Source: Spironucleus salmonicida (lineage: Eukaryota; Fornicata; Diplomonadida; Hexamitidae). Taken from it: a DNA stretch of 64,000 bases. Positions 34,919-45,457 of the stretch are shown piece after piece. The DNA lies in contig CM035320.1 of the NCBI GenBank assembly GCA_000497125.2, positions 1,633,197-1,697,196 on the forward strand, in the 5' to 3' direction. Position numbers and translations under genes: made by a program. The notes under the pieces were generated by a model. The model did not search any database. It saw nothing but the letters and a program-made list of their open reading frames with translations, and was not told the origin of the DNA. The stretch's first letter is position 1, and every line of letters starts with the position of its first letter.

Positions 34919-36193
34919 ATGTTAGAAAATATTAATAAATTATTAAGGAAGACAATTCCTTCCACAGAGTTAAAAGATGTTATCTCCTTTACTACATTAA
35001 CATCTTTTTATATAATAATAAATGAATAAAAACATTCTGTATTGTATCATTATACGTTACCTTATGATCCTATTATAATACATTAATTTAATTTTAGGGT
35101 AGATAAGATGTTCATTCGTGATAATTTTTTATACTGTAAAGGACAAAATATTTACTAAAAGATGGATTTAAAAACGACTATTGTTTAATAGTTATATAAA
35201 TGTGAATATTTAACTACCAATTTTACTATTAGTGGTACTAGTATAAAGAATATTTTAACAAATTAGATTATTTATTAATTTGATAATGATGATATTATTA
35301 ATGTTTTTGAATAAGAGGTATCTTTGGCAGTTTAGACAAAAGATTAAATAATTTTTTATGCTAAAACCAAATCTAATCTTTATTTACGTTAAATATTATA
35401 GATTAAAGGAGAATGTTTTTAATATTAAAACCTAATATGTATTTTTGGAGATAGTTTTCTAGTTTATCAGGGTTTTGAATTTTAGAGAAAAATCGACTTA
35501 AATTTTAGCAATATAATTTAAATTGGTAACTAATTTTATTGTTCTCATAATGCTGATTTATACTAAATAATAATTGGTAATAATTTTAAGATTATAGTTA
35601 GAAACTTGAAAATTAATATTAAGTCAAATATTTACTTATCTAATGGAATATTATAATTTAGTAAGTTAAGAAATATGGATATAGTTGACTAGTTATTAAT
35701 AACTAAGCAAGACTTGGGCTAAAATATGAAAGGACTTTAATCAGATTTAAAATTTAATGATAGAAAATAAGAGCACTAATCAGCAATATAGTTAGAAATA
35801 TTAATAAAAAAATTATAACATATATTAAAGGGAGACTATTTATCATCTAATAATAACATTATTGATACATAACTGTTATTTTAAGATACAGTTAAAAATG
35901 TTTAGGAATGCTAAAAAACATTCTAAGTTGTAGATAATAATATAAAAGTTAGCAGTAATATCCAGTAACTTTATTAAAAATTAAATAATTATCCTATTAA
36001 GATATCAAAGTAAACTTAGAAATAAGAAGTATAATTAACCTAATAAATTTTAAGAATATATGATTTATTTGAATAAGTAGAAAAAATGCGTTAAAAAATA
36101 TTTATTGATGAATAATAATTTAGCCCAGAAATAATACTAGAAGACTTTGATGAAATAAAATTAATGGAAAGTTCAGTTCATAATCAAGAATGA
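34919..36193 (+). CDS. Unknown 424-residue protein
   Basis: A long frame 20 bp after the PH-like gene. The first 260 residues are a series of beta-rich repeats (ICIFGDSFLVYQGFEFQRK; SLAVQTKDQIIFYAKTKSN), which suggests a beta-propeller, and the C-terminal 150 residues are helical and Gln/Lys-rich (VEKMRQKIFIDEQQ). The architecture propeller plus coiled-coil is frequent in trafficking and flagellar proteins. No conserved motif identifies it. Confidence 0.73.
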
Positions 36194-36233
36194 TTATTTA
36201 TCATATAATATCATATAATATCATAAAATTTAA

Positions 36234-37136
36234 ATGAATTTTATAGATCATTACTAACAGTTTTATACAAATTTACTTCATTCATTCAGATTAGTATAGT
36301 AATATCATGGCTTTGCACTGAGTGATCTTGTCGATAATTGGGGTTTGGAATTAAGAGAAATTTCAGTTGGCTTACCACTAGTAGCTTTCAATTCATTTAA
36401 ATTAAATATTATTTTAAAGAATATTGGTGATACTTTATTAAATCGCTTATTTGGAGGGTATTAATAGTGCTTTTGTGGTATTACAGCTGTGTAGTTCATA
36501 TTTTAGAATTAAAATATTAATAAATTGATATCTTGCTGTACAAAATGTTAAGGTACGCCAAAAATAGAAGATTATCCATTAATAATATTCAGCTCATTTT
36601 ACAGTCTAAAAGGGTAGGTATAAGATAATGTAATTTTAGACTAGGCAGAATATGAATTATAATCAGTTTATTGTTTTGATTTAAGTAATATTTTTAAAGC
36701 AGCTTTACATATTCAAAATGATGTGGTTGTGGCTTGTTATAATAATTGTGTAGAATTTTTAGATAAACGATTATTTGATTTGTATAAACTTGATAGTACT
36801 ATTGGACGTTGTTTTAAACTATTTGGCTATATTAAATATGCAGGTTATACTTTGAAAGATAAATATATAAATAGTACTATTAATATAGAGGATTAGTAAG
36901 TCCAAGATTAACAAATTTTATAAGAAATCCACAAATAGAAAGAAATTACTTAACCTCTTATAATAAATGAAGATTTTAATTTGAGAAGAAATGAAATTTA
37001 AAGGTGGAATATTAATGGAAACACATTATATGAATATTTTCCTATTGAAATGACTGATAACAAACACCATATACACCAATTTCCATTGAATAAAAAATTA
37101 AAGGAGTTATTAATAAAAAATTAAATAGTGTTTTGA
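36234..37136 (+). CDS. Unknown 300-residue protein
   Basis: The frame starts MNFIDHYQQFYTNLLHSF. It contains Cys pairs (CFCG at about residue 86, CCTKC near 106) that could bind zinc, and a globular middle (DVVVACYNNCVEFLDKRL). The C-terminus is Gln/Glu/Lys-rich. No known family recognised. It lies head to tail in a run of plus-strand genes. Confidence 0.72.
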
Positions 37137-37375
37137 TTACGATAATATATTAATTTTTATAGTATAGAAAATGCTAGTATTATTACCTAGGTTAAAACAA
37201 TTAGTAATCGATATACACTAATAGTGAATAGTAACTGTCGTACCATATTCATATGTTTAGAGTACTTGTATGTAAATATTGGATTGGTAAAGCTATGATC
37301 GATAAAGTCTTTAATAAATTTAACTGATTTACTTAATTATATATATATTAAATTTACATTCTATTCATAATCATA

Positions 37376-40249
37376 ATGATAACAAATTTCGCATAATCTT
37401 TTAGTCTTAACTAAAGTTAAGTCACAACGATGTCAAATTATATTATTACATCATTATTTAATTATATTTAAGTTTTTTAGTATAAAAATCGTTAGATTTA
37501 TTAATTTTAGCTGCTAAGTCTTCCGTCACCCCCTAGTATAATACATGCGGTTGAGGATAAAATTTTTGCTTTGTGCGATAATTATTTATACGTAACTGAA
37601 GTAAATAGATAAAGCTAATTTCTTAATACAGGTATAATGATCGATAGTTGCATATCAGTTGCAGTTATAAATAATACAATAGCCTTAGCCAATTTAAAAC
37701 GAATCGATATCTTTGATATAATTTCAGGTTAAAAGAAAATTAGTATTACAAGTGTCGAAGATATTGTTAAAGTTATTTCATGTGATGATTAATTTGCTTT
37801 TATTAGCTTGTAATCAGTAGGAATAATATTTGAGAGCACAAATAGTAAATACGTGGTTTAGCCTCATTTATAGCAAAATATTAAAGATAAAGCAAAGGAT
37901 ATAGAGTTTAAATATGTTGATTTAATTTATGATAAATGTTTGTATATTGTTAATTATGATGGTAAAACTATATTACTTGATAATAAATTGACTACATTGA
38001 GGTGGTAAAATATTGAGGAACTTAAATTTATAGCTTAAAATATTTTTAATGTTGATGGGAAGAGTATTATTTTATTTGATAATGGTGTTTTAAAGATAAA
38101 TAAACAAGATAATCTTTAGTTTTTAGGAAAAGTAGCTTTCTCTAAAATTAAAAATTGCTAGTATTTATCAAATTATTCAATTTTAAAGGGTATTGGTGTT
38201 TTTGGAGATATTATCCTAGTCCTTTCAAATGGAACAATAGTTTCTATTGCAGTTGAGATTGTGTAGGGGTCAAATGGTAAGGAGCGAGTAGGTACTGTAC
38301 AAAAAATATATGAACTTGGTGGAGGATTGAATTAATCAGCACAATCTTCATTGTACCATTAATTTGTAGCAAAATCTTCTAACAAATTAATGATAATTAG
38401 AGATTTAGATAACTAAAAAGACATGGCACTAGATTTACTACCATAATTTATTAAGCATATTTTCCTTAATGATGATGTTATATTAGGTATACATAAATCA
38501 TATAATGTAAAAGATTACCAAGTTCCAAATATATAAAATAGTTAGTTAGTATTATCATTTATAAATAGATTAAAGGCAGGTCCTGTTAAATTTTATGGAT
38601 TATAAAGTATTAATTAGACTGATTTTATTGATGTATTTGAATTAGATGATTATCTTTCAATAATGTTTGCAAATAAGAGCGGAAACATATCATCATTTAT
38701 ATTAAATATGACTTAAGATCTATAAGAAGTTATTACACATGATTTAAAAGCGGAACTACTTAATATTAAATAAATAGATATAAATAATTTTGCATATATT
38801 ACTAAAAATAATAAAGTAGTTATTCTTAATATTTAATCAAAAGAATCTACCTTATTTGTTAATCTAGACAAGTTTGCTAAAATTTTTTCATTGACAGTTG
38901 ATAAAGAAAAGAGGCTTATTATTATTGGTGTTATTTAAGAATTCATGGATAATAATATTATGATATACTAACCTAAAATATTTATATATTAAAAAGGGAG
39001 CCCGACGTTAATTTCAGCTATTTTGTTAACAGAAACATCCAATATTTAGGATTTACCAATAGAACATGATATTTTACTACTAAATATGAATAATTAAGCC
39101 GAGCAGCTTTGTTTTGCTATAATATATAAAAATTAATTACAAATACGATTACTGTGTAGTGGAATTATATTGGACATAATTGATATTAACTAAATAAATG
39201 TAACCGACTAAGTTTATATGTCTTTTTATTAGAATAAATTGAATTTAATATCAAACTAGTTTTATCTTCAATATTCAGGAATAACATTGGATACAATTTA
39301 AAGTTATATTGATGAAGGCTTAAATTATGAGCAAGCTTAACAAAAAACATAGTTATTTAATGAATTTGATGATACTTAATTCAATACTTAAATAAATAAC
39401 TCGTACAGTAAAGCAGTATCGTCCGCAAATACTACCAAAAGCCCAACCTTAGCTATTAATATTTAAAATGAGTCAGCTCCAACAGTATCTGAGATTTAAG
39501 ACGAATAGTTAAGGAATGGTTTAACTGAGTAAAAAATTTCCATTGTTAAGAAGTCAATAGCTGAAATGTCAAGCGATTTTGATGAAGATATTGAGAAAGT
39601 AGTTCAAGACACAATAAAAACTAGAAATAATGTCGATGATTTAGACGTATCTTAATTAAGCAATAAATAATCGGAAAGCTTAACATAAAATTTGTAAAGA
39701 GTTATTTAAAACATTTAAGTTATTAATGAAAATGATTATTTTCCAATTTTTAATTTAAGGCCTGATTAAGATTTAGAAATTGATGTAGAGATAGATAAGG
39801 CTTAAAATGAATAAATAGTTGGATCCAGTACATTGCTTAAGACTCCAATAACTCCAGTATATAGAGACTCTATTTCTAATGATTTTGACGATACAGTGAA
39901 AGAGATCACAGCTTCACAGCTAGTTAAATTAGAAAATTCTTAAACTACAATTTCAACAATACCAATTGAGTTAAATAACCAGTCTTTAACTATGTCAATA
40001 AGTCTCACAAGTACTTTAGTCTAGATGTAGTAAGTATTAAATTAGTAAATTTTGCTCGCAGAAACTTAGGATATAAATTTACAATCTATACCAGCTAATT
40101 AACGCAAAGAAGTTAAAAAACAAGTGGATTTGCTATAAAATACTATTAGACGAATCAATTTATTATATGATTTTGATGATGATGTTGAGAAAAAATTAGA
40201 AGAACTTACAAAGACACTTTTAGGAATGACAATAAAAAGTGATAAATGA
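37376..40249 (+). CDS. Large unknown protein, possibly beta-propeller with disordered acidic tail
   Basis: This 957-residue frame is uninterrupted. The N-terminal ~600 residues are repetitive beta-rich segments (HAVEDKIFALCDNYLYVTEV; GKSIILFDNGVLKINKQDN), consistent with one or two beta-propellers. The C-terminal ~320 residues contain three related acidic modules: MSSDFDEDIEKVVQDT near residue 735, ISNDFDDTVKEITASQ near 845 and LLYDFDDDVEKKLEEL near 935, each with an (F/L)xxDFD core. In-frame ATGs are 37376 and 37430; the longer form is given. Function unknown; the repeated DFD modules may be short binding motifs. Confidence 0.76.
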
Positions 40250-40288
40250 TATTTTTATAAGAAATATATATATTTATTTTTTACAATA

Positions 40289-40696
40289 ATGCGACAATTT
40301 TCAAAAGCAAAGTAGTATTATGGCATATCTGCACTGCGTCCATAATAAATACAAGAGCTAGATGACGTTGAGCTAATATTTCAGAGTATTAATAATAAAA
40401 ATCCATTTATATTAAATACATAAATTAATCAAGAATTGGATTTTGTACATTCAGATAATTAATTCAAAGATATAGTTAGAGAGAAACGAAAGCAATATTA
40501 TATTAGGCAAAATGAAACCAGGAAATATTAGTAACTACGAGATTCACATTAAATGGCTAAAAAATCATAGATTTTGCAATATGAAAAAAATAAGGTCAAT
40601 AATTTACTGAATTTTATTTAAAAAAAAATAAGGTAAGATCTAGATTTAACATACAAAATAAATAGATAGTATGCGCAGAGTAAAAAATTTTATTGA
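40289..40696 (+). CDS. Small basic coiled-coil protein
   Basis: This 135-residue protein is rich in Gln, Lys and Arg and mostly helical (DIVREKRKQYYIRQNETRKYQQ). It begins MRQFSKAKQYYGISALRPQQ. No recognised family. It sits 39 bp after the large unknown gene and 40 bp before the next, both on the same strand. Confidence 0.65.
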
Positions 40697-40736
40697 TTAA
40701 ATATAATTACCATTATATATAAGTTATTATGTAAAA

Positions 40737-41816
40737 ATGATAGTAAATAATAAATTGATGGTGGATCAATAGCAATTATAGCTTACTAACGAAAGTTTAC
40801 GATCTCTAGTATTCAAAATATATAATTCTAAACTATCATATCATGAGTTTCTAATAACCGAAGGGAGAATCCAACCATAATAGATACTTTAAATTCCGAT
40901 GATAGTAAATTCATCAATAAGCATGATTTCTTAACATTAATCATTTTAAGACGGATAGACACTGGTTTGGTGTTTTGATGATACTGAAAACACGGTGCTC
41001 TAGGTTTTGCGGCTGAAACAGCGAGATTTGAAAAAAATTGTTTTCCAACTAAGTAAAGAAATTAACAAACCTAAACAATCTTAATTATAAGAGATTCAAT
41101 TGCAATAAATTTCTAATTTGGTAAATAATTCGTCTTCAATAATTGATATTAATCTGCAGCCAATCTAACCGTAATAGCTTGTAAATAATTTCAATATATT
41201 TTCTGAAGATACAAAAAATGATATCATGTCATATTCTGGGATTTTTGACTAGGTAGAACTCAAAAATGAATCTATTCCAATTCATTAATTGTAGAATAAA
41301 TCAGAACTACAACAAAATATCAACAATGTAACGTAAAACTTTGCACCACTCAGTTTTCTCCCACCAAGACCTAATTCATTTGTGAACCTTATAGAACAGC
41401 ATACACCAACACAACTTAGACTAGAAGAGTAGAATATCTAGCGAAATTAGCATTTAGATGATTTAAACAGTGATGAAAACTAAAACAAAAAACATTAATA
41501 AGAATCAAATTTTCTTAAAATGTCAGATAGTGGAGATGGTTAAAATATAAAGAATGAAGAATCTGAAATCATCGGATTATAGTAGAAGATTTAGGATGTT
41601 GAGCTTGTGACTGCAAATCTTATTCTTCAGGCTGAATACGTATAAGAGATGGATTTGACACTAGATAAAATGGCTCAATAGATTAATAGGCTGACGAAAT
41701 AGATTGTTGGGAACAAAAGAATGATTGTACACGGCAGATTTGAGTAGTATTTGACGTGTTGTGTTCTAATTTCAGTAGTTTTAATTTTGAAGTTTTCTTA
41801 TAGACTAGATGAATGA
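40737..41816 (+). CDS. Tail-anchored helical protein, possibly SNARE-like
   Basis: This 359-residue protein has a Ser/Asn/Gln-rich N-terminal and middle region, then an approximately 50-residue heptad stretch near the C-terminus (QKIQDVELVTANLILQAEYV, LDKMAQQINRLTKQIV), and a final membrane helix (LTCCVLISVVLILKFSY). A coiled-coil directly before a C-terminal anchor is the architecture of Q-SNAREs, with a possible zero-layer Gln in the heptads. No SNARE signature is certain, so this is a structural suggestion only. Confidence 0.65.
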
Positions 41817-41845
41817 ATATATAATAATATAAGTTTAATAATATA

Positions 41846-41867
41846 CTTTTTCTTTTCTTTTCCTTTC
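41846..41867 (+). promoter_or_regulatory. Pyrimidine-rich tract just before the eIF1A start
   Basis: An almost pure C/T run of about 22 bases ends three bases before the eIF1A ATG. It closely resembles the tract before BMS1. Other genes here lack it. The role is inferred. Confidence 0.35.
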
Positions 41868-41870
41868 GCA

Positions 41871-42344
41871 ATGCCACCAACCAAAGGGGGAAAAAGATAG
41901 AAAAAACACTAAGAGAATGAAACAAGAGATATGGATATTGCTCGTTAGTTAGCCTTAAAATAAGAAGGTGAAGAATATGCACTTATTTTGAAGGAATTAG
42001 GTAATAGAATGTTCCGTGCATATTGTTTTGATGAAAAGGAAAGACGTATCCATATACCCAAATCAATTCGTTAGAGACTTGGAGCTGGTTCTTTAGTTCT
42101 TGTTGCTAAACGTGAATATGCTACTGAGGATAATGAGGCGGATATTGTACATGCATATTTTAAAGAAGAAATCAAACAACTTTAAGAGTTTGGCTATATT
42201 TCAGATAATTTAGAGGCAATTATGGAGGCTAAAATTGGTACTGCAGCAATTATGGAAAATTTAGGTAAGAAAAGTAAAAAGAACGAGGTTGTAGAAGATG
42301 AAGAGTAATAACAAGAAGAGTAGGTCGATATTGATGATTTGTGA
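41871..42344 (+). CDS. Translation initiation factor eIF1A
   Basis: This 157-residue protein matches eIF1A. A basic N-terminal tail (MPPTKGGKRQKKHQENE) precedes the OB-fold, which starts with EYALILKELGNRMFRAYCFD, continues IHIPKSIRQRLGAGSLVLVA and REYATEDNEADIVHAYFKEE, and ends in an acidic tail ending VDIDDL. eIF1A binds the 40S A site and the acidic tail with the DIDDL end contacts eIF5B. Length (157) is typical. The start is preceded by a pyrimidine-rich tract. Confidence 0.95.
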
Positions 42345-42549
42345 TCTATTTTTCTAAATATGTTATTTAATTGTAATTAGTTATATAGTTTTTATTATTC
42401 ATAGATAAATATAATTAAGACAAAATAGATAGATTTTTCATTTGCTTGTAAAAACTTCCTTTGATGAATAAAATATATATTTGGATTAAAGGTTAAATTT
42501 TATTAAGAGCATACTTATTTATATATAGTTATTTATATCTAGTAATTAA

Positions 42550-43275
42550 ATGCCAATATATTTAAACATAGATAATTGCACAGGTTGTTCGAGTTGCGAG
42601 ACAGCATGTTCTAAAGAGGCTTTAATAATGATAAACAATAAACCTGTATTAAATTCGGATGAGTGTGTTCTATGCGGTCATTGTTTTGCTATTTGTCCAA
42701 CAGGATGTTTTTCGTTATTAGGTTATGAATCTGAAAATTTATAAATGGATGTTAATAATATTATTGATGCTATAGTAATGAGAAGAACGATTCGCCATTT
42801 TAAATAAGAAAGTGTCGATTAAGATTTATTATATAAAATAATTAACATCAGCAGGTATGCACCATCTGCCTCAAATAAACGTCCAGTTAAATTTTTAGTT
42901 ATAGGAAGATCTACCATGTAACAATTACTTCCTGTCATTGTAAATTAGTTACAGCTCACTAGCAATGATAATACATATCTTGTATATCGAAATGCTCCAC
43001 ATTGTATTATCACATATGCATCTATGGATTTAAAATATCCACCTGAATAAGATGCTGCTATTTATTTAACTCAGATTGAATTGTATGCACAAAAGTATGG
43101 ATTAGGTACATTTTGGGCTGGTAGAGTTTCGAATGGACTCTAATAGTAAGGTGCTTAAATATTAGGGCTTCAAGGCATGTCAATTCTAAGTTGCATGGGT
43201 ATAGGGTATCCAAATATAAAATTTGCAAGACCTGCTGCAAGGTAGGATGTTGGAAACGTAATTTGGATTGATTGA
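42550..43275 (+). CDS. Ferredoxin-nitroreductase fusion
   Basis: This 241-residue protein joins a two-cluster ferredoxin to a nitroreductase. Residues 1-60 carry two [4Fe-4S] motifs: C10, C13, C16, C20 and C39, C42, C45, C49 (CVLCGHCFAICP). From about residue 70 the FMN nitroreductase domain follows with RRTIRHF, YAPSASNKRPVKF, a glycine-rich region GLGTFWAGR, and ILSCMGIGYP. The same fusion is known from Giardia (fd-NTR, NR1/NR2) and Spironucleus, where it transfers electrons from reduced ferredoxin to nitro compounds and quinones and affects metronidazole sensitivity. All eight cluster cysteines are present. The 205-bp upstream spacer shows no gene. Confidence 0.95.
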
Positions 43276-43304
43276 GAGTTGTATAGTATCGTATTTTTTA
43301 TAAA

Positions 43305-43934
43305 ATGTAAAGACTAGTTTAAATCGAGATCCCTCAACCTGTTGGGATTAAAGTAATAACTGCTGGCGATGTTGTATAAATATAGTCATCTGAGTAAGCT
43401 TGGTCATACAAAAATAAACAAGTTAATCCAAACTATAACGAGCACTTAGGATTATGCTTATTGTTATAAGGTTATCTGCAGGCAAGATTGAAAAATGATA
43501 AATCTATTGAGCTAATTAAAAAAAGTATAGAGTTGGTACCAAATTCTTTTAGAATATTGTCGTCTGATTTATATTTGATGGCAAAAGCTTATATATTTGA
43601 AAATAATATATCTGGAGTACCAAATATGTTGTCTACAAAAGATTTAGATGAGTATTCTATTTCATATACTTTAGCTACTACAGAGGCTTTATTTATAGCA
43701 GGATAATATTATAAGTTAGCAGTTGAATAATTATAGTCTTAAAAATTGAAGGAGTGGTGCTAGTAAGGTGTATATAGATGTTAAGAGAAAGTAATTTAAA
43801 CTGGAATCTATTCTATCTTTGAATAGGCTCCAAATATAGCTTATACGTTATCACTTAAACTTAAAGATAAAGAATAAAAGGCTTATTTATAAAATATAAT
43901 AAAATAAAGATTAACCAAGAATGTATAAAAATGA
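43305..43934 (+). CDS. TPR-like protein, 209 residues
   Basis: The frame follows the nitroreductase after 29 bp. It has helical pairs spaced like tetratricopeptide repeats: YNEHLGLCLLLQGYLQARLK with SIELIKKSIELVPNSFRILS, and SYTLATTEALFIAGQYYKLA. The KSIELVPNS turn is typical of TPR units. TPR proteins mediate protein-protein contacts; no specific partner is visible. The C-terminal ~40 residues are basic. Confidence 0.7.
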
Positions 43935-43983
43935 CTTTTATTATTATATATAATTTAGTAAACAAAAAGAATTACCACTTTAT

Positions 43984-44781
43984 ATGCTTTACTTCAAAAC
44001 TAATTTTGGATCAATTCCTCATATTACTCCACGCTTATTGAATGACATCGACCCAGAACACTAATTCGGATTATATTTAACCTACGATGTTTTAAAATAT
44101 GATAATATTACGTAAACTTTAAATTAGTTTATTAATGACGATCGAAAAATTTTATTAGGACCATCATCTCCACAAATCACTCCAATTATGTAGAAAAGCG
44201 ATGTAAAAGTAAAAACCAAAAACGGTTTCATTACTGTATCTCATGAATTATGGAATAAAAAATTAAGCTAATTTAATGTTAGAGCGATTGCTCCAAATCC
44301 TCACCCGTAAAAGAAAAACGTTACCAGAAATGAATTTCTTACATTTTTAAAATTTGAAGGAGTTGATTGGGTATACAATGCCGATTGGAACGATTTTTCA
44401 GCCTCATCAGCTGTGTTTAGCGATGATTTGGAGCTTTTGAGAAAACTACCTTCTAAAGAAAAATATTATTTTGTAGAAAACAACTTATAGAATTTTAAGG
44501 ATGCCGCTTAGCTCGAAATTAATATTATTTGCGATATTAATGATTTTTATACTAATAAAGAAATAATGCTTAAAAATGACTTTTAATTTCATTTTGTTAA
44601 AAATGTAAAATACGAAGCGACTTGCTAAGTTCTGGATAATGAGTGCAAAAACGAGTGTTGTTAATATAGCAAAGCATATTTAAGACATCTTTTGAACTGT
44701 CATGAGTTAACTGGGTGGGTATTAATGTAAATTCACAATGTAGGTGTATTATCAAGATATTTTAATGAATAAAAAGAGTGA
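43984..44781 (+). CDS. Queuine tRNA-ribosyltransferase accessory-subunit-like protein (QTRT2 type)
   Basis: This 265-residue protein begins MLYFKTNFGSIPHITPRLL, resembling the start of the tRNA-guanine transglycosylase barrel in QTRT2 (LLYTKTGSAPHLT). Near the C-terminus it has a zinc-site region, VLDNECKNECCQYSKAYLRH, followed by LLNCHELTGWVLMQIHNVGVL, matching the CxCxxC...S(R/K)AYLxHLL...E...L..HN element of the TGT family. Cys spacing differs from the canonical CxCxxC. Length is short relative to the ~400 residues usual for TGT subunits, and catalytic Asp motifs are not apparent. The catalytic subunit is not in this window. Confidence 0.75.
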
Positions 44782-44793
44782 AGATTGCAAAGT

Positions 44794-45327
44794 TCATTTT
44801 TTATATCTTAAATATAAAGCAAACAAAATGGCTGTCATAAAGCCAAAAGTATAAGACTTGCAAACTGTTTTAAAGTTTGAAGTTGGAGCATTCTTTTTAA
44901 TTTATTTTTTAAGGGTTGCAGGACTACCTTACTCCATCATACTACTTACCATTTAGCTAGCTGCCAAGATTTGGCTCATGTCTGCTTTTTCTAAAATACT
45001 TTTCTCATTCTGCTCTGTTTTTTCTGCCAAGAATGTTACTTCTTAAAGCAGCTTGCTATTTCTTCTTAATATAGTAGAAATATTATCATTTGAGTTATCT
45101 TCAATGTAAACAAGCCTTTATTGTTCCATTGGAGTAATTCCTAGTTAGGTTTCTTATAACTTCAAAGTTAAAGTGAACTCAGTTTTTGCTTTGATTCTAC
45201 CATCTAATTACTCAAATGTATGAGCTGCTAGAGGATTATTATAGATCTTAAATACTATATCTGATGTGGTTGTATTTTGTAATACAACTTTAGTTTACTT
45301 AGGTTTGATTACATTGTCGACTTACAT
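44794..45327 (-). CDS. VAP-like protein: MSP domain with C-terminal anchor
   Basis: This 177-residue protein has an MSP (major sperm protein) domain at residues 1-95: IKPKQTKVVLQNTTTSDIVF, KIYNNPLAAHTFEQLDGRIK, FTLTLKLQETQLG, corresponding to VAP strands that bind FFAT motifs. Then comes a coiled-coil (EQNEKSILEKADMSQIL) and a C-terminal membrane helix near residues 158-174 (YTFGFMTAILFALYL). This is the VAP/Scs2 layout, an ER receptor at membrane contact sites. The domain starts abruptly and the first strand is short. Confidence 0.85.
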
Positions 45328-45457
45328 TAGAGTTGATTATGAAGAGGAAAAACCGTAACATTATATGCTATAATTTATAATTATACTAACTCATACTTTT
45401 TAAAACATGAATATTATGTTTAATTATATTATAATTAAATGCAATTTTTCTCGAACA

